The translations under genes and the position numbers were made by a program. The notes under the pieces are model-generated. The model saw nothing but the letters and a program-made list of their open reading frames with translations. It did not search any database and was not told the origin of the DNA. Below, one piece after another: positions 1 to 8,247 of a stretch of DNA of 26,665 bases (position 1 is the stretch's first letter; each line of letters opens with the position of its first letter). The stretch spans positions 1 to 26,665 of the forward strand of contig JAWXTR010000032.1 in NCBI GenBank assembly GCA_044433365.1, in the 5' to 3' direction. This DNA is from CAMQVM01 sp044433365 (GTDB lineage: Bacteria > Bacteroidota > Bacteroidia > Bacteroidales > Rikenellaceae).

Positions 1-59
1 TGAGCTATTTTGAGCTATTTTTGCAATCTGAGTTATATAAAAATAACTTTTGTTAATGC

Positions 60-165
60 TTTTTTGGAAAAAGCACGCCCAAAGGGCTGGCAAAAATCGT
101 TCGTTTTCACTCACGGCTTCGCTCCGCTCGCAAAAAGAGGAAGAAGGTTTTTCAAACCTTTATTG
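60..165. repeat. Intergenic element C, copy 1 (weak family)
   Basis: This stretch before the first GH5-like gene has short hairpins, including GCCC/GGGC around AAA near 81 and AGGTTT/AAACCT around TTC near 145-159. Its last 40 bases resemble positions 21030-21065 upstream of lptC. The shared parts are an A-run, GAGGAA or GTGGAA, a hairpin with the same TTC loop, and a CTTTAT(T/C)GG(C/T)AT tail. In the shared hairpin G-C pairs here replace A-T pairs there. The similarity was aligned by eye, is short and lies in AT-rich DNA, so family membership is tentative. Confidence 0.35.
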
Positions 166-169
166 GCAT

Positions 170-210
170 AATTCATAATTACCGCTATTTTTTAGTGGTA
201 ATTATGAATT
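170..210. repeat. Long hairpin upstream of the first GH5-like gene
   Basis: An 18-bp inverted repeat has its left arm at 170-187 (starting AATTCATAATTACC) and its right arm at 193-210 (ending GGTAATTATGAATT), around a loop of five T. The single arm mismatch (G184 against T196) would be a G-U pair in RNA. It ends 57 bp before the start codon of the gene at 268. No T-tract follows, so it is not an obvious terminator. It could be an mRNA leader hairpin or the remnant of a small inverted-repeat element. The arms contain the ATTCATAATT word that recurs at 2803-2840, 2966-3006 and 10301. Confidence 0.7.
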
Positions 211-267
211 TTACGAGTTCGCTTTTATTATTGGCATTAATACCCTAAACCAATAAAACTAAATAAA

Positions 268-2802
268 ATGATTAAAAAACTAACCTTATTAACAGCTGCG
301 TTGGCTTTAAGTAGTCTATCGTTTGCGCAGAAGCCTGTAACTTACGTTGATAAAAACGGAATTTGTAGATATAGTGAAGATAATAAAGAGGTTACAGCCT
401 TTGGACTTAACTATACATTGCCTTTTTCAGCATCGTATAGGCTTCATTCCGACCTAAACCTTTCAATTAAAGAGAGTATCGATGCCGATGTTTACCACTT
501 TACTCGTATGAATATGGATTTATATAGAATCCATGTGTGGGAGTGTCAATTTACTGATAAAGAGGGTAATTTGGTACAGAACGACCATCTGTATTGGTTT
601 GACTATCTGATAGCTAAGTTAAAAGAACATAATGTAAAGGTGTTTTTAACTCCTCTTTCGTTTAATACGTTTAATAATGATGGTAGGTTTGAAAGTTTTG
701 TTGATGTATATGGTGAAAAGGCGGGATGTTTAAAAAATAGAGATGCCTACCCTGCTCAAGAGCGTTATTTGGAGCAGTTAGTGAGCCACATAAATCCATT
801 TACGGGCAAAACTTATGCTGAAGATGAAAATATTATAGCTTACGAAATTTGTAACGAACCAAATGTGGGTTGGGTTGATAACACTAAACAGCTACAAGAG
901 TATATTGAACGTATGAAAGCTGCAATTAGAAAGGGTGGCTCTAAAGTGCCTGTACTCTATAATGTTAGCGGTAGTTCGGCTTATGCAAATGAGATTTGTG
1001 CAACAAGCGTTGAGGGTGTCACTATGCAGTGGTATCCAACAGGGCTTTTTGAGCGTCGTTCGCAGTTTGGCAACTTTATGCCTCACACCGATAAATATAT
1101 GACAACACCACTTGATAATGCAAAGGGTTCGAAAAGCAAAACACGCTTTGTATATGAGTATAGTCCATCTTCTGACCACAATTATTCTGCTCTATACCCA
1201 GCAATGGCACGAAGCTTTAGAGAGGCTGGAGTACAAGCTGCTGCATATTTCGCTTACGATGCTATGCAGGTGGCACACCTAAATATGAACTACGCTTCAC
1301 ACTATTTAAGTTTTGTATATACCCCTAGTGAGGCAATGGGTATGAAGATTGCTTCCGAAATTTTCCACTCTACTCCGCTATACAAAAGCTACGGTAGATA
1401 TCCCGACAACCTAGAATTTGACCACTATAAGTTGGATGCCGTAAAAGATTATGCTCAAATGGTTTCAGACGATAAATTTTTCTATACAGAAGATACCAAC
1501 ACCAACCCAAAAAACATATCTACTCTAAAAGAGATAGCTGGTGTGGGAAGTTCGCCTATTGTAAGCTATGAGGGCAATGGAATTTATCTACTCGATAAGC
1601 TCGAAGATGGAGTTTGGAGATTGGAGGTGATGCCCGATGCTGTGGATGTATATGATGTTATGACTAACGGTGAATACTCTCGTAGTGCAACAGTAAATCT
1701 ATGGCGCAACAACTCTATGACACTAAACCTACCCGATATTGGTAAAAGTTTCAATATTGAAGGTTTAAATAGTGGTAATAAGCTTAGTTGTAGAGCTGAA
1801 AATGGACTGTTTTCGGTTACTCCAGGTGCTTACCTTATCTATAAAGATGGCAAAAAAGCTGAGTGGAATAGCAGTTCTAAATTTAAAACTATTGCTCTTG
1901 GCGACTACTACGCACCTGCACAAAATTGCGATTCACTTTATGTAATGTGTGATGTGCCTTCTGTAGTATCTTCGGGTAGTAAATGTGCTATATCTGCTCA
2001 AATTGCCACTAGCGACAACGTAGAGAAGGTAATGGTCACTTTGGTTGATGCTGCAAAAAATAGAGTTGCATTAGAGATGCAAAAAATAGACAACTACAAC
2101 TATAGTGTAGATTTTCCGCAAGAGTTAGCCTCTAAGCCAACCACTTATAAATGCAATATCTCAGTTGTTACAGATAAGAAGAGCAAAAGTTTCCCTACAG
2201 CCCAACCATTTTCTGTTGATTCAAAAGGATTTAATAGATATTATAGTTGGGATATTGAGGTTGTAGATGGTGCAGATGCTGTTGAAATTTTTGATGCTGA
2301 AGATAGCTGCTACGATTTGTTTGCAGAAAATTCTAAATCGATTGTTTCGACTTCAAACTCTATTGAAGATAATCTTCGCTATCTAAATATCATTCCAAAT
2401 GGTGTAAAAGCGACAGAAGAGCACTTCTCTATCTACCACTATGCTCACAAAATTTTGGAGCCTAGAAATAATGATTTAGCTTCGAAAAAAGAGATTGTCG
2501 TGGATGGTTACGCTTTGTCAGGCGAAAACTGCGAGCTTCGACTATCGCTAATTATGCTAGATGGATCATCTTATGATGCTACAATTAAGATGATACCTTC
2601 ACAAAAACGATATATTGTATCGCTCGATGAATTTAAACTTGAAGAGAGAATTTTAATTCCAAATCAATTCCCTTCATATCAAAGAAAATCTATGCAACCA
2701 ACTAAAAATATGCCATTTAGCTTAAACAACCTTGAACAGGTGCAATTTAATGTTTGCGCTAACAGCAAGGGTGTAGCTGTTGGGCGTATCTTTGCTAGAT
2801 AA
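268..2802 (+). CDS. Secreted GH5-like glycoside hydrolase, first of a tandem pair
   Basis: Probably a retaining glycosidase of clan GH-A acting on a polysaccharide in the periplasm or outside the cell. Residues 1-20 form a signal peptide (cleavage ...SFA|Q). Residues 30-400 look like a GH5-type barrel. The NEP motif at 196-198 supplies the likely acid/base E197, and E297 in FVYEYSP is the likely nucleophile. An MQWYPTGL motif before the nucleophile is shared with the neighbour at 3021. Residues after about 430 form beta-rich accessory domains. The last ~150 residues resemble a jelly-roll carbohydrate-binding fold, which is inference only. At 844 aa it is much longer than a bare GH5 catalytic domain (about 300-400 aa). 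The sequence YEICNEPN recalls beta-mannanases, but the substrate cannot be read from sequence. No lipobox or recognisable type IX secretion tail is seen. No SusC/D partner lies in the window. Confidence 0.8.
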   Translation: MIKKLTLLTAALALSSLSFAQKPVTYVDKNGICRYSEDNKEVTAFGLNYTLPFSASYRLHSDLNLSIKESIDADVYHFTRMNMDLYRIHVWECQFTDKEGNLVQNDHLYWFDYLIAKLKEHNVKVFLTPLSFNTFNNDGRFESFVDVYGEKAGCLKNRDAYPAQERYLEQLVSHINPFTGKTYAEDENIIAYEICNEPNVGWVDNTKQLQEYIERMKAAIRKGGSKVPVLYNVSGSSAYANEICATSVEGVTMQWYPTGLFERRSQFGNFMPHTDKYMTTPLDNAKGSKSKTRFVYEYSPSSDHNYSALYPAMARSFREAGVQAAAYFAYDAMQVAHLNMNYASHYLSFVYTPSEAMGMKIASEIFHSTPLYKSYGRYPDNLEFDHYKLDAVKDYAQMVSDDKFFYTEDTNTNPKNISTLKEIAGVGSSPIVSYEGNGIYLLDKLEDGVWRLEVMPDAVDVYDVMTNGEYSRSATVNLWRNNSMTLNLPDIGKSFNIEGLNSGNKLSCRAENGLFSVTPGAYLIYKDGKKAEWNSSSKFKTIALGDYYAPAQNCDSLYVMCDVPSVVSSGSKCAISAQIATSDNVEKVMVTLVDAAKNRVALEMQKIDNYNYSVDFPQELASKPTTYKCNISVVTDKKSKSFPTAQPFSVDSKGFNRYYSWDIEVVDGADAVEIFDAEDSCYDLFAENSKSIVSTSNSIEDNLRYLNIIPNGVKATEEHFSIYHYAHKILEPRNNDLASKKEIVVDGYALSGENCELRLSLIMLDGSSYDATIKMIPSQKRYIVSLDEFKLEERILIPNQFPSYQRKSMQPTKNMPFSLNNLEQVQFNVCANSKGVAVGRIFAR

Positions 2803-3020
2803 TTCATAATTCATAATTTATAATTCATAATGCATAATTACAATACTTCGGTAAACTTTTGCAAACAATTGAATTTTAATGTGTTATTTATTTAGACCTA
2901 CAAACATTAATTTATTGGTTTTTAATTAGTTAGCGTTTGTATTAAAGAAATTTACCGAACTGTTATAATTTATAATTCATAATTTATAATTCATAATTTA
3001 TAATTATCAAAGATATTTCA
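2803..3020. repeat. AT-rich spacer with ATTCATAATT repeats
   Basis: The 218-bp gap between the two GH5-like genes is bounded by two blocks of overlapping AATTCATAATT/AATTTATAATT words, at 2803-2840 and 2966-3006. Between them, TTCGGTAAA near 2847 and TTTACCGAA near 2952 form a 9-bp inverted repeat. I see no convincing promoter or terminator, so the two genes may be co-transcribed. Confidence 0.6.
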
Positions 3021-5588
3021 ATGAAAAAACTAACTTTCCCCCTATTAGCATTCTCTATGCTAACGCTTTCTTTGACTGCATCGGCGCAGCAAGGTAAAGC
3101 ATCAAAAAATAGTGAGCCTTCAACCTATATTGATAAAAAAGGTGTGATGCGTTGGAGCGACTCAAAAGATGAGGTGTGTGCCTTTGGTATAAACTACAGC
3201 ACTCCTTTCTCATATTTCGATATCCGCAAAATTATTGGAGCTGATATGTATGCAGCAATGGATGAAGATGTTTACCACTTTGCTCGACTTGGTTTAGATG
3301 GCTATCGTATTCACGTTTGGGATACCTATATTAGCGATGCAGATGGAAATATTGTAGATAACGAACATCTAAAGATGTATGACTACCTACAATATAAACT
3401 AAAAGAGCGTGGCATTAAGATGTATATCACCCCTATAAACCACTACACCGACTCTCCAACTGGGTATGCCTCGGTACATGGTGGGAAAAATGCCTGTTTG
3501 ACAGATCCAAAACTTTTCCATTTAACCGAAAACTACCTTACACAGTTTCTTAACCACGTAAATCCTTATACTGGTATTGCCTATAAAGACGATCCAGATA
3601 TTGTAGCTTTTGAGATTGTAAACGAACCATCGCATTGGGCTGGTCCAGAGCATATAAAGGAATATATCGACAGGATGTATAACGCAATGAGAGAAACTGG
3701 ATGTGAGAAACCAATTCTTTACAATATGACCACTTGTGCACAATTTATTGATACAGTTTTGGAGACAGATGTACAAGGAGGTAGCTTTCAATGGTATCCA
3801 ACGGGGTTAACATCAAACTTTGATGTTAAAGGCAACCACCTACCTTTTGTTGATAAGTATGATATACCGTTTGAAAAGGAGCTTAAAAAGCAAAATATGT
3901 TTAAGTTCGCTTATGAGTTCTCTCCAGCCGATATTGGCGACTCAGGAGCTATGTATCCAGCAATGGCACGTGGATTTAGAGAGGCAGGATTTCAGTTTGT
4001 AGCTCAATTTGCATACGACCCTATGCACGCAGCGTTCTGTAATGTCGACTACAAAACTCACTTTTTGAATATGGCATACACTCCCGAAAAATCTATGGGT
4101 ATGATGATTGGTTCGGAGGTATTTCACGAGATGGCAATGTATAAAAGCTCTGGTCGTTATCCCGAAAATAATGAATTTGGCTCAACGGAGCTTTATCCAA
4201 AAACTCAATTAGCAGAGTTTAACACTTCCGACAAATTTTTATACACTAAATCCACCTCTACAGCTCCAAAAAATAGCGCAACTCTCGAAAAAGTGGCTGG
4301 TACAGGTAGTTCAAAAGTTGTAAAATATAGCGGTAACGGTATCTATATCTTAGATAAACTAGAGAGCGGAGTTTGGCGTCTGGAGGTGATGCCCGATGCT
4401 TTTTGGGTGCGTGATCCATTCTTTACCGCTAATCCATATAAAGAGGTTGCTGTAACTATCGCACGTAATCAAAATATGGAGATATCGCTACCTGATTTGG
4501 GTAGTAGCTTTACAGTAAAAGGATTAAATGCTGGTAATAATATTGTGGAAAGCAGCAAAAATGGTGCGTTTTCGGTTACTCCTGGTGCCTATCTTCTTAC
4601 TAAAGAGGGTGTAACAACCACTTTAAACTCTGTTTCTGCTTGGAATAACATTACTCTTGGCGAGTTTCATGCTCCAACTAGAGAGCTTAATGCCAACTAT
4701 GTGTTAAACGACACTCCACAAGAGGTTTCGATTGGTAGTGATGGCAAAATCGCTGTAACTATCGTAAGAGAAGAAAAAGCTGAAAAAGTAGAGCTTTTTG
4801 TGGTATCTCAAAGTGGAGGAACCGAGACAATCGAGATGAAACCACTAGATGAATATAGATATGAGGCAACTCTACCAGCTAAATATTTAGAAAAATCTCA
4901 GATTATAAACTACCATATTAATGTAAAAGGCAAAGAGGGGTATCAACTATTCCCTTACAATAATATGGGAGCGACAAAATCGCCAAGCAAGGTGTACGAA
5001 GATGATATAAAAATTGATGAACAATCATACAAGCTCTCTGTTGTCTCAAGTAGCAATCCTCTATATCTATTCTCTACAGTAAGAGATTGGAATCATATCA
5101 TCAAAAAACATCGTAAAGATAAGTTGGTATTTACTCCAACCGAAAATTATGGTGGTCAAAGCCTAACCGTATCTTCAAAAAGTCAATTTGGCGATAATGC
5201 CATTTCGGTTTGGTGTAGAGATGTAGTAGAGGCAAGAATGGACGATTTGAAAGAGGCTAAAAATATCGAAATTTACGCCTCAAGCAACACTAAAGGTGGA
5301 AATGATATAAAAATTACACTTGTAATGCGTGATGGCTCGACTTATGGTGCAACCACAAAAATTGATGAAAAATCAGCTATATATTCGCTTCCAATTAGCA
5401 AATTAAAACAGGTAGAATATATTATGCACCCACTTGCATATCCTCAATTCCGCTCAGATGTGTATAAAATGCCAAGAATGAGCAGTTTTGATATTAGTGA
5501 GGTTGAAAAGGTGCAAATTAGCGTTATTGCTAAAGATAGCGAAACTGGTGAAACCATTAATATCGAATGGATTAGAATCGTGAAATAG
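3021..5588 (+). CDS. Secreted GH5-like glycoside hydrolase, second of a tandem pair
   Basis: Paralogue of the gene at 268 with the same architecture over 855 aa. It has a signal peptide (residues 1-22, ...TASA|Q), a GH5-type barrel, and a long beta-rich C-terminal half. The likely acid/base is E202 in the NEP motif at 201-203, and the likely nucleophile is E299 in KFAYEFSP. The segment before the NEP motif (HVNPYTGIAYKDDPDI) is typical of GH5 mannanase-like enzymes. FQWYPTGL parallels MQWYPTGL of the neighbour, and the two proteins align along their whole length. The C-terminal ~170 residues, ending in INIEWIRIVK, look like a jelly-roll carbohydrate-binding domain. Loop lengths differ, and this copy has a longer segment near residues 68-78, so the pair may act on different parts of one substrate. 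A strong terminator follows 17 bp after the stop. Confidence 0.8.
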   Translation: MKKLTFPLLAFSMLTLSLTASAQQGKASKNSEPSTYIDKKGVMRWSDSKDEVCAFGINYSTPFSYFDIRKIIGADMYAAMDEDVYHFARLGLDGYRIHVWDTYISDADGNIVDNEHLKMYDYLQYKLKERGIKMYITPINHYTDSPTGYASVHGGKNACLTDPKLFHLTENYLTQFLNHVNPYTGIAYKDDPDIVAFEIVNEPSHWAGPEHIKEYIDRMYNAMRETGCEKPILYNMTTCAQFIDTVLETDVQGGSFQWYPTGLTSNFDVKGNHLPFVDKYDIPFEKELKKQNMFKFAYEFSPADIGDSGAMYPAMARGFREAGFQFVAQFAYDPMHAAFCNVDYKTHFLNMAYTPEKSMGMMIGSEVFHEMAMYKSSGRYPENNEFGSTELYPKTQLAEFNTSDKFLYTKSTSTAPKNSATLEKVAGTGSSKVVKYSGNGIYILDKLESGVWRLEVMPDAFWVRDPFFTANPYKEVAVTIARNQNMEISLPDLGSSFTVKGLNAGNNIVESSKNGAFSVTPGAYLLTKEGVTTTLNSVSAWNNITLGEFHAPTRELNANYVLNDTPQEVSIGSDGKIAVTIVREEKAEKVELFVVSQSGGTETIEMKPLDEYRYEATLPAKYLEKSQIINYHINVKGKEGYQLFPYNNMGATKSPSKVYEDDIKIDEQSYKLSVVSSSNPLYLFSTVRDWNHIIKKHRKDKLVFTPTENYGGQSLTVSSKSQFGDNAISVWCRDVVEARMDDLKEAKNIEIYASSNTKGGNDIKITLVMRDGSTYGATTKIDEKSAIYSLPISKLKQVEYIMHPLAYPQFRSDVYKMPRMSSFDISEVEKVQISVIAKDSETGETINIEWIRIVK

Positions 5589-5604
5589 AGATTTTAGCTA
5601 TGAC

Positions 5605-5647
5605 AATACCCCACTCACAACAAGTGTGAGTGGGGTATTATTTTTTT
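5605..5647 (+). terminator. Rho-independent terminator after the GH5-like pair
   Basis: A perfect 15-bp stem has arms at 5605-5619 (AATACCCCACTCACA) and 5625-5639, with loop ACAAG, followed by an A and a run of seven T. It is the strongest terminator in the window. It closes the GH5-like unit where it meets the minus-strand dipeptidase gene. Confidence 0.95.
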
Positions 5648-5682
5648 ATTTTTAATAGTGGGTCACCCACTTTATCTGTTTT

Positions 5683-5849
5683 TAAGTAGGGTAAAATAAT
5701 TATTGGTGTATTTTTAATAGTGCTATTGGAGATGAGATTTTTTGCTATTGAATCGAAAATATAGTGGTTCTATATTGAGATTTAATAGTGAAAAATATCG
5801 CTCCAAGAGTGCTATTAAGAATATGGCAATAATTGTTTTACACTACTTA
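5683..5849. repeat. Element A, complete copy: 167-bp terminal-inverted-repeat element
   Basis: The left end (5683-5724) and the reverse complement of the right end (about 5808-5849) both begin TAAGTAG(G/T)GTAAAA and agree at about 34 of 42 positions. Most differences are transitions. Inside are further inverted repeats, such as ATATAG/CTATAT around TGGTT near 5759. Positions 5682-5800 are identical to 26547-26665, where the second copy leaves the window. A solo right end lies inverted at 10319-10349. No ORF is present. The structure fits a MITE-like non-autonomous element. A clear target-site duplication is not visible. Confidence 0.85.
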
Positions 5850-5860
5850 TAGCTTAAAAT

Positions 5861-5877
5861 CAGATTTTAGAACTTCC
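5861..5877. repeat. Element D fragment at the dipeptidase 3' end
   Basis: The sequence CAGATTTTAGAACTTCCC is nearly identical to 11810-11826 and shares TTTTAGAA(G/C)TTCCC with 17099-17112. It ends six bases before the minus-strand dipeptidase stop codon (5884-5886). Only one arm of the usual inverted pair is present. Confidence 0.55.
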
Positions 5878-5883
5878 CTAAAA

Positions 5884-7083
5884 TTACTCAGCAGCAACTT
5901 GTTGGTAAACACGTAAGAAGTTAAGACCCCAGATTTTAGCAATCTCCTCTTCTGTATAACCACGACGAAGCATTTCAGCAGTGATATTTGGGAATTGAGA
6001 AGCATCTGCACAGTCGTAAACACCGCCACCACCGTCGAAGTCGCTACCCATACCCATATAATCTACACCAATTCGATTTTTGATATAGTCCATATGGTCT
6101 ACGAAATCTTTAACATACACTTTTTGGTCTGGATATTTTTCGATAAGTTTAGCTGAAACAGCACGTAGCGAGTCGATATTTGCACCTTTTTCACGCATCT
6201 GTGAGCGGATAGCATGTTTTTCTTTGTTATAAGCTTCATTTTCAGGAATATCTTTAGTGTAAGCATCAAGGAAACAAAGTTGAATTACACCACCGTTAGC
6301 TTTGAAAGCATCTAAAATCTCATCATTAAGATTACGAGGGCTAGAGGCTACAGATTGAGCAGAAGAGTGAGTTGCAACGATTGGATCTTTTGAAAGCTGT
6401 AACATTTGAAGTGTTGCAGCATCAGAAGCGTGTGAAACGTCAATAAGAGCGTTCAAGTCGTTAAGTTTTTTGATTAATGCTTTACCTGTTTCTGAAAGAC
6501 CATTATATTTTGGTTCATCTGTAGATGAATCAGAAAGAGCATTTAGTTTAGAGTGAACTATACCAAACATTCTAATACCCATATTATAAAAAGTATCGAT
6601 ACGGCTTAAATCTTCACCAATAGGGTAGCTATTTTCGATACTTGGGAAAATCATGATTTTGCCCTCTTTATTACCTCTGATAATGTCATCTGGAGTTTGG
6701 ATAAGCATTACAGAGTCTCTGTTTTGAGCAATAGCCTCTTGGATTTTAACAAAAGTATCTTTCGCTTTTTTGTAAACATTATCGGTAGATTCTTTGTCTA
6801 AAGGACCTTGACCTGTAAATATAGCAAAAGTTGCCATATCCAATTTTCCTTTTCTCATTTTAGGAAAGTCGATACAAGCACCTACATTATCTTTTGCTGG
6901 ATCATAGCCCTCTCTCCAAAGTAGCATAGGGGTGTCGGCATGCGTGTCGAGTGTTAAAATACGTGATTGAAGCTCAAGTGCTTCAGCCAAATAGTCACGT
7001 TCAGGGGCTGCTTCAGAGCCACAAGAAACTGATAATAGCAGAGTAGAAGCTGCTAGACATCCTTTTAGTAGGTTTTTTTTCAT
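5884..7083 (-). CDS. Membrane dipeptidase, peptidase family M19, lipoprotein
   Basis: Zinc-dependent dipeptidase of the renal-dipeptidase family, expected to cleave dipeptides (including D-amino-acid-containing ones) at the cell envelope. The metal ligands can be placed: H48 and D50 in DTHADTP, E150 in PSIENS, H218 in DVSHASD and H239 in VATHSSA. A later aspartate lies in GMGSDFDGGG. The H218 to H239 spacing of 21 matches the family's H198/H219. Residues 1-20 are a signal sequence ending LLLSVS before C21, a probable lipoprotein cysteine, though the lipobox is loose. Length (399 aa) is usual for bacterial members. It is transcribed separately from ilvE, because a terminator lies between them. 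The 3' end runs into intergenic repeats with no terminator of its own. Confidence 0.93.
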   Translation of the reverse strand: MKKNLLKGCLAASTLLLSVSCGSEAAPERDYLAEALELQSRILTLDTHADTPMLLWREGYDPAKDNVGACIDFPKMRKGKLDMATFAIFTGQGPLDKESTDNVYKKAKDTFVKIQEAIAQNRDSVMLIQTPDDIIRGNKEGKIMIFPSIENSYPIGEDLSRIDTFYNMGIRMFGIVHSKLNALSDSSTDEPKYNGLSETGKALIKKLNDLNALIDVSHASDAATLQMLQLSKDPIVATHSSAQSVASSPRNLNDEILDAFKANGGVIQLCFLDAYTKDIPENEAYNKEKHAIRSQMREKGANIDSLRAVSAKLIEKYPDQKVYVKDFVDHMDYIKNRIGVDYMGMGSDFDGGGGVYDCADASQFPNITAEMLRRGYTEEEIAKIWGLNFLRVYQQVAAE

Positions 7084-7131
7084 AGTTTCAATTTATTTAA
7101 AAATTAATAATATTATTTTTGTTTTGTAATT

Positions 7132-7172
7132 AAAAAAAGCGTTTTAAAGTAAATTTTTACTTTAAAACGCTT
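7132..7172 (-). terminator. Terminator of ilvE (minus strand)
   Basis: A perfect 17-bp inverted repeat (7137-7153 and 7156-7172, containing AAGCGTTTTAAAGTA) sits 11 bp beyond the ilvE stop. On the minus strand it runs into a T-tract at 7138-7132. It separates ilvE from the dipeptidase gene downstream. Confidence 0.92.
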
Positions 7173-7183
7173 AGTTAGTCAAA

Positions 7184-8194
7184 TTAAATCTCTCTGTTCC
7201 AGCCGAATTTGTCGACCTCCTCGCCGAGTTGGATTTTTGTGAGTCTCTCGTAGAGCAGTTTTGTTTTCGCTCCCATCCCCTCATCAAATAGGTAAGTTAC
7301 GCCTGTGTCGAGATCGTCTATTTTCGATATCGGAGTGATTACAGCTGCTGTTCCGCAAGCACCAACTTCATCAAAACCCTCTAGCTCATCAAGAGCCACA
7401 AGTCTATCTTCAACAACCATTCCCATATCTTCTGCTAGAGCACGAAGCGATAGGTTTGTGATAGATGGTAGAATTGATGGCGATTTTGGAGTGATGTAGC
7501 TGTTGCCTTTGATTGCAAAGAAGTTTGCAGCCCCAAATTCGTCGATATATTTTTTCTCTTTTGGATCAAGATATAAAATTCCGTTGTATCCTTTTTCGTG
7601 AGCAACCTCTAGTGAGTCAAGACTTGCACCGTAGTTACCACCAGCCTTAATATGACCAGTACCATGAGGTGCAGCACGGTCGTATTCACGCATAATTGCC
7701 GCTGTCATAGAGCCAGTACCTGTTTTGTAGTAAGGACCAACAGGAGTAACAAAAAGAATTAGCAGATATTCATCACAAGGTTTAACTCCAACCTCTGCGC
7801 CTGTACCTATTAGAAGAGGACGCACGTAAAGAGTAGCACCTGTGCCATAAGGAGGCACAAATTCACGGTTTGCACCAACCACTTTCTCAACACAACTACA
7901 AAATAGCTCTACTGGTGGTATAGCCATTTTAAGGTGCTCGGCAGAGCGTTGCATGCGTTTTGCATTTTCTTCTACACGAAATACGCTAACCTTTCCGTCA
8001 GCACGTGTATATGCTTTCAAACCCTCGAAAGCCTCTTGACCGTAATGAAGAGCAGTTGCGGCCATATGTATGTTAATTGTCTCTTCAGAGTGTAGCTCCA
8101 TTTCACCCCATTTACCGTCACGATAATAAACCCTTACGTTGTAAGGAGTTTTGCGGTAAGAGAAGTCTAATGATTGCCAATCTAAATTTGTCAT
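7184..8194 (-). CDS. ilvE: Branched-chain amino acid aminotransferase
   Basis: PLP-dependent class IV aminotransferase that interconverts valine, leucine and isoleucine with their 2-oxo acids, using glutamate/2-oxoglutarate in the cytoplasm. The PLP lysine is K183 in the HIKAGGNYGASL motif. Other family motifs are GQEAFEGLKAY near the N-terminus and GACGTAAVITP near the C-terminus. I start the gene at 8194 (MTNLDWQSLDF). The frame stays open 13 codons upstream, but the family begins near this Met and the longer version would absorb the divergent promoter region. The resulting 336 aa is normal for the long bacterial type. It is divergent from ispD with only 53 bp between start codons, and no other ilv or leu genes are nearby. 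Confidence 0.95.
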   Translation of the reverse strand: MTNLDWQSLDFSYRKTPYNVRVYYRDGKWGEMELHSEETINIHMAATALHYGQEAFEGLKAYTRADGKVSVFRVEENAKRMQRSAEHLKMAIPPVELFCSCVEKVVGANREFVPPYGTGATLYVRPLLIGTGAEVGVKPCDEYLLILFVTPVGPYYKTGTGSMTAAIMREYDRAAPHGTGHIKAGGNYGASLDSLEVAHEKGYNGILYLDPKEKKYIDEFGAANFFAIKGNSYITPKSPSILPSITNLSLRALAEDMGMVVEDRLVALDELEGFDEVGACGTAAVITPISKIDDLDTGVTYLFDEGMGAKTKLLYERLTKIQLGEEVDKFGWNREI

Positions 8195-8218
8195 TATGTT
8201 AAATTTTTTATAAATTTG
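8187..8218 (+). promoter_or_regulatory. Bacteroidetes-type promoter for ispD
   Basis: A -33 box TTTG (8187-8190), a 20-bp spacer and a -7 box TAAATTTG (8211-8218) fit the Bacteroidetes consensus exactly. Transcription would start near 8225, about 23 nt before the TTG start of ispD. The -33 box lies within the first codons of ilvE and the ilvE start codon is in the spacer, so the two divergent genes share this DNA. Confidence 0.75.
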
Positions 8219-8247
8219 CAAACTATACCACAAAAGTAATAAAAAAA

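Noticed and set aside
5605..5639. Possible REP-like repeat
   Set aside because: The perfect stem followed by a T-tract at a gene end is a normal intrinsic terminator, and no other copy was seen.
7184..8233. Longer ilvE beginning at 8233
   Set aside because: The 13 extra codons are not family-like and would overlap the divergent promoter; the Met at 8194 gives the usual N-terminus.
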